Source of the DNA: Clostridia bacterium
GTDB taxonomy: Bacteria > Bacillota > Clostridia > Christensenellales > UBA1242
Reading direction: 5' to 3'
DNA: 15,878 nt
NCBI GenBank assembly: GCA_900766395.1
Contig: CAAFWB010000005.1
Location: forward strand, 1-15,878
How positions within the stretch are numbered: the first letter of the stretch is position 1; every line of letters starts with the position of its first letter. The notes beneath the pieces were generated by a model. It had not been told where the DNA came from, did not search any database, and saw nothing but the letters and a program-made list of their open reading frames with translations. The translations under genes were made by a program, and so were the position numbers. Positions 13,432 through 15,878 of this stretch are shown here, one piece after another.

Positions 13432-13877
13432 TACTGGATAGCAAGTTAATCAATAAAAGAGGGTTAATATCTGGTAGTTAGGATTTAACAAGTGCAGGAG
13501 ATAGTTATGTGAGAATTATAATAAAATTTCATGGGTGCAATCAATAAAATTTCGTAAACTGGAAAAAATATCAAAAAAAACTAAACCAAAACCGCTTTCA
13601 TTTAAACCTTTATAATTGTGATAACATCTAAAAATCAATTAAGAGTGTAAATAAATGTGAAATTAATTTTACACACTGATTCAATTTGTGCAAGAATCTA
13701 ACTTGTCCTGCGAAATTATTGCTTTAACGTCATTTCGAATTAAGCCAATAAATGTCTGTGAGGATTTAAGTGAATAGCTGGTTATTAAAAAATATATATT
13801 TATATATCAAATCCAATTATCCTTATATAATTAATATTAATGTTGGAAAAAACATCAACAAATCGGGGGAGTGCAAT

Positions 13878-13907
13878 AAAAAATACGGCGATTTGACCGT
13901 ATTTTTT
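13878..13907. terminator. terminator of parAB
   Basis: AAAAAATACGG (13878-13888) and CCGTATTTTTT (13897-13907) form an 11-bp stem with an 8-nt loop, with T-runs available on both strands. It lies 16 nt beyond the parB stop. Confidence 0.88.
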
Positions 13908-13923
13908 GTTTAAAGGAGTTTAT

Positions 13924-14880
13924 TTATTTGTTGTGTTTGTTGAAATTTTGCAAATCTTGAAGGGTAAGTTTTTGTTTTTTAATTAACTCCAAGATGTCGC
14001 AGATTCTATCTAAATCATCTCTTGAATAGTAATCAATGTAAATTCTGCCTTTGTGATCGTTGCCGATTACAGAAACCTTTGTTGAAAATGCTCTTTGCAT
14101 TTCATTGACTAACTCTTTAAGCTCAATGCTTTGTTCAACTTTCTCTTTTATTTTTGTTGGCTTTGGAGAAAGATAGTTGCGTATTTGTTTTTCAAGGTCA
14201 CGAACTGACATTTTGTTATCTGCGCTCATTGTCGCAAACTTATATTGAACATTTGCATCTGGAACAGCAACCAAACATCTTGCGTGTCCTGCTGACAATC
14301 TGTTTTCTTCAACCATTGCAAGAATGTCTTGAGGAAGAGCAAGAAGTCTGAGAGTATTAGCAATGGCTGGACGGCTTTTCCCGATTCTATCAGCAACCAT
14401 TTCTTGGGTGAATTTATATTCTTCCATAAGCTGCTTTATTGCTCTTGCCGCTTCAACCGGATTAAGGTCTTCTCTTTGCAAGTTTTCAATGAGTGAAAGC
14501 TCCTTAACTTGCTTTTCTGTATATCTTTTTATTATGGCTGGAATTGATGTCATTCCCGCAATTTTTGATGCGCGCCATCTTCTTTCGCCGGCAATAATGA
14601 GATATTTTCCATTATCTTGCTCATTGACAACAATTGGTTGAATAACACCATGCATTTTGATTGACTGAGCAAGTTCATTCAATGCTTCTTCATTAAATAT
14701 CTTTCTTGGCTGGTTTGGATTTGCAACGATTTCATCGAGTGCAATTTCCATCACACCACTTGCAGGTTTTGTTTGTTTTGGCTGTGTCTGAACAGCAACC
14801 TCTTCTTTTTCTTCGGTTTCTTCATCGAAAACAGAAAGTAATTCTTCAAGTCCTCGACCTAATCCTTTTTTATTAATCAT
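13924..14880 (-). CDS. parB: chromosome-partitioning protein ParB (Spo0J)
   Basis: It binds parS, spreads as a CTP-dependent clamp, and recruits ParA and SMC to the origin region. The 318 residues start with the typical MINKKGLGRGLEELL. An acidic linker, the NPNQPRK motif (54-60), the CTP-binding GERRWRA (98-104) and ENLQREDLNPVE (132-143) follow. A helix-turn-helix lies at about 158-180 (FTQEMVADRIGKSRPAIANTLRLL region), and a dimerisation domain ends the protein. The start overlaps the parA end by 8 nt and follows GAGGGAA. Three parS sites lie 490-600 nt downstream of its stop. It is the chromosomal type, given its size, its parS type and its gene order. Confidence 0.97.
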   Translation of the reverse strand: MINKKGLGRGLEELLSVFDEETEEKEEVAVQTQPKQTKPASGVMEIALDEIVANPNQPRKIFNEEALNELAQSIKMHGVIQPIVVNEQDNGKYLIIAGERRWRASKIAGMTSIPAIIKRYTEKQVKELSLIENLQREDLNPVEAARAIKQLMEEYKFTQEMVADRIGKSRPAIANTLRLLALPQDILAMVEENRLSAGHARCLVAVPDANVQYKFATMSADNKMSVRDLEKQIRNYLSPKPTKIKEKVEQSIELKELVNEMQRAFSTKVSVIGNDHKGRIYIDYYSRDDLDRICDILELIKKQKLTLQDLQNFNKHNK

Positions 14881-15697
14881 TTGTTCCCTCTGTTAATTTA
14901 ATTTTTGTCTTTTTTGTTATGTCTTCATAACTATCATTACAACGTTGTAAAAGCTCTTTCGTGAGTTCCATGTATGCAAGTGCTCCCTTTGAAGATGGAT
15001 CATAAAGAACGATTGGGAGTCCATGACTTGGGGCTTCGGCAAGTCTTACGTTTCTTGGAATTGCATTTTGGAATACTTTTTTGCCAAAGAATTTCATGAT
15101 TTCCATTGAAACTTGGTTCACAAGATTTGAACGAGAATCCTTCATTGTGAGAACAACGCCTTCAACAGCAAGTGTTGGGTTGAGATGTTTTTTTACAAGC
15201 TTGATTGTGTTCATAAGCTGGCTCAAACCTTCAAGAGCATAAAATTCGCACTGAATTGGAATTATAATTGAATTTGCAGCGGTCAAAGCATTGACAGTGA
15301 GAAGTCCAAGAGATGGAGGGCAGTCAATCATGATGTAATCATAAGTTGAACGAAGGCGTGTGAAAATTCCTTTGAGAACTCTTTCACGAGATGCCATTTG
15401 AACAAGATCAACTTCTGCTCCAACAAGATCAACTGTTGCCGGAACAATATCGAGCCCAAAAATCATTGTGTTTTGAACAACTTCTTCAATCGCAGCGTCG
15501 CCATCAATTACATTATAAATTGTTTTTGTGTTGTTGGATTTGTCAATTCCGAATCCACTTGTTGCGTTTCCTTGTGGATCAAGGTCAACAAGCAAAACTT
15601 TTTTGCCCATCGCAGCAAGATACGCTGACATATTTGAGCAGGTTGTTGTTTTTCCAACACCACCTTTTTGATTTACGAAAGCAATAATCTTTCCCAT
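14873..15697 (-). CDS. parA: chromosome-partitioning ATPase ParA (Soj)
   Basis: It is an ATP-dependent dimeric, DNA-binding switch that works with ParB to move or organise origins and often regulates DnaA. The 274 residues show the deviant Walker A KGGVGKTT (11-18), with the signature Lys11, followed by DLDPQGNATSGFG (39-51). The Walker B-like IMIDCPPSLGLL lies near 118-129. There is no N-terminal helix-turn-helix, so it is the small chromosomal Soj type (ParA type Ib-like length). The start follows AAGGAG (15703-15708) with a 5-nt spacer. It forms an overlapping operon with parB. In Bacillota the neighbours upstream are often rsmG/mnmG; here only AT-rich sequence reaches the window edge. Confidence 0.97.
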   Translation of the reverse strand: MGKIIAFVNQKGGVGKTTTCSNMSAYLAAMGKKVLLVDLDPQGNATSGFGIDKSNNTKTIYNVIDGDAAIEEVVQNTMIFGLDIVPATVDLVGAEVDLVQMASRERVLKGIFTRLRSTYDYIMIDCPPSLGLLTVNALTAANSIIIPIQCEFYALEGLSQLMNTIKLVKKHLNPTLAVEGVVLTMKDSRSNLVNQVSMEIMKFFGKKVFQNAIPRNVRLAEAPSHGLPIVLYDPSSKGALAYMELTKELLQRCNDSYEDITKKTKIKLTEGTND

Positions 15698-15718
15698 ATA
15701 TACTCCTTATTAGTTTTT

Positions 15719-15747
15719 ATTATAACAAATATAAAATCAAAATGCAC
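15719..15747 (-). promoter_or_regulatory. promoter of parAB
   Basis: On the minus strand a perfect TATAAT (15719-15724) has TG one base before it (extended -10). The -35 position (GTGCAT, 17 nt upstream) is poor. It lies 21 nt before the start codon. No parS site overlaps it, so there is no sign of autoregulation by local ParB binding. Confidence 0.6.
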
Positions 15748-15878
15748 TATAATTTCATAAATTTTTTCAAGAAAGCAAAAATTGTTGAAAAAGTTTGTTC
15801 AATAATTTAATCAAAATCGTTGATTTTTTATAAAAAAAATTGAAAAATTATTTAAATTTTGAAAAATAATTAAAAATA

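Larger units (their letters stand above)
12167..13877. other. gene desert of about 1.7 kb near parAB
   Basis: No reading frame here has a ribosome binding site together with gene-like codon use. The sequence is very AT-rich, with a strong excess of A and C over T and G on the plus strand, for example at 12660-12780 where G is almost absent. It contains five phased GACGC repeats, three parS sites, an inverted repeat GTGTAAA/TTTACAC (13645-13674) and a very AT-rich stretch at 13788-13850. I found no tRNA, rRNA or consensus DnaA box. It probably serves as a centromere-like segregation region next to the origin. Confidence 0.7.

Noticed and set aside
13158..13481. 107-codon plus-strand frame running through the parS sites
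   Set aside because: The frame includes the translated parS palindromes, lacks a ribosome binding site and has no gene-like composition.
13493..13512. Start-stop minimal ORF (AGGAG then ATGTGA)
   Set aside because: A ribosome binding site followed by ATG-TGA is curious, but nothing downstream appears to be controlled by it.
13600..13860. oriC with DnaA boxes
   Set aside because: An AT-rich stretch and TTTTACACA-like sequences are present, but no good match to TTATCCACA and no cluster was found.

Overview
The window is AT-rich chromosomal DNA from a low-GC, Bacillota-like bacterium, probably an uncultured gut-type lineage. The evidence is a parAB pair with Bacillus-type parS sites, a housekeeping FtsH/YchF/UppP/CvpA gene set, AAGGAGG-type ribosome binding sites, intrinsic terminators and TTGACA/TATAAT promoters. 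Most genes lie on the minus strand. Together with parAB and the G-poor plus strand, this suggests the replication origin lies beyond the right end and the fork moves leftward.

Layout from left to right. Positions 1-114 hold the 3' end of a plus-strand gene and a bidirectional terminator. Positions 113-1469 hold asnA (ammonia-dependent asparagine synthetase) with a long, elaborate leader. A perfect-consensus promoter drives a 16-residue leader peptide with eight Asn residues, six of them consecutive. It is followed by an antiterminator-capable segment, two tandem terminators, two further tiny ORFs with good ribosome binding sites, and a 10-bp hairpin that would hide the asnA ribosome binding site. 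This is the most striking system in the window. Positions 1592-2590 hold an orphan 301-residue charged protein. Positions 2718-2923 hold a tRNA-Leu with anticodon AAG, its terminator, and a chain of short perfect hairpins. Positions 2970-3050 hold a tiny zinc-ribbon-like ORF.

Positions 3119-5781 encode a P2A-type Ca2+ ATPase. uppP (undecaprenyl-diphosphatase) lies upstream of it, and ychF (universal GTPase) is divergent from uppP. ychF is followed by a membrane-anchored C39-like cysteine peptidase whose promoter is embedded in the ychF terminator. ftsH and a coupled membrane-anchored protein of unknown function form an operon on the minus strand. A CvpA-family membrane protein gene lies upstream of ftsH and has its own promoter.

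Positions 12167-13877 are a gene desert of about 1.7 kb. It carries three parS sites in about 100 bp and five helically phased GACGC repeats. Overlapping parA-parB follow and supply the proteins that act on those parS sites in chromosome segregation.

Three genes (Ca2+ ATPase, C39-like peptidase, CvpA) lack a ribosome binding site and have the start codon exactly 6 nt after a plausible -10 element. This suggests leaderless mRNAs are used alongside normal Shine-Dalgarno genes. All calls were made by reading the sequence; no database search was run.
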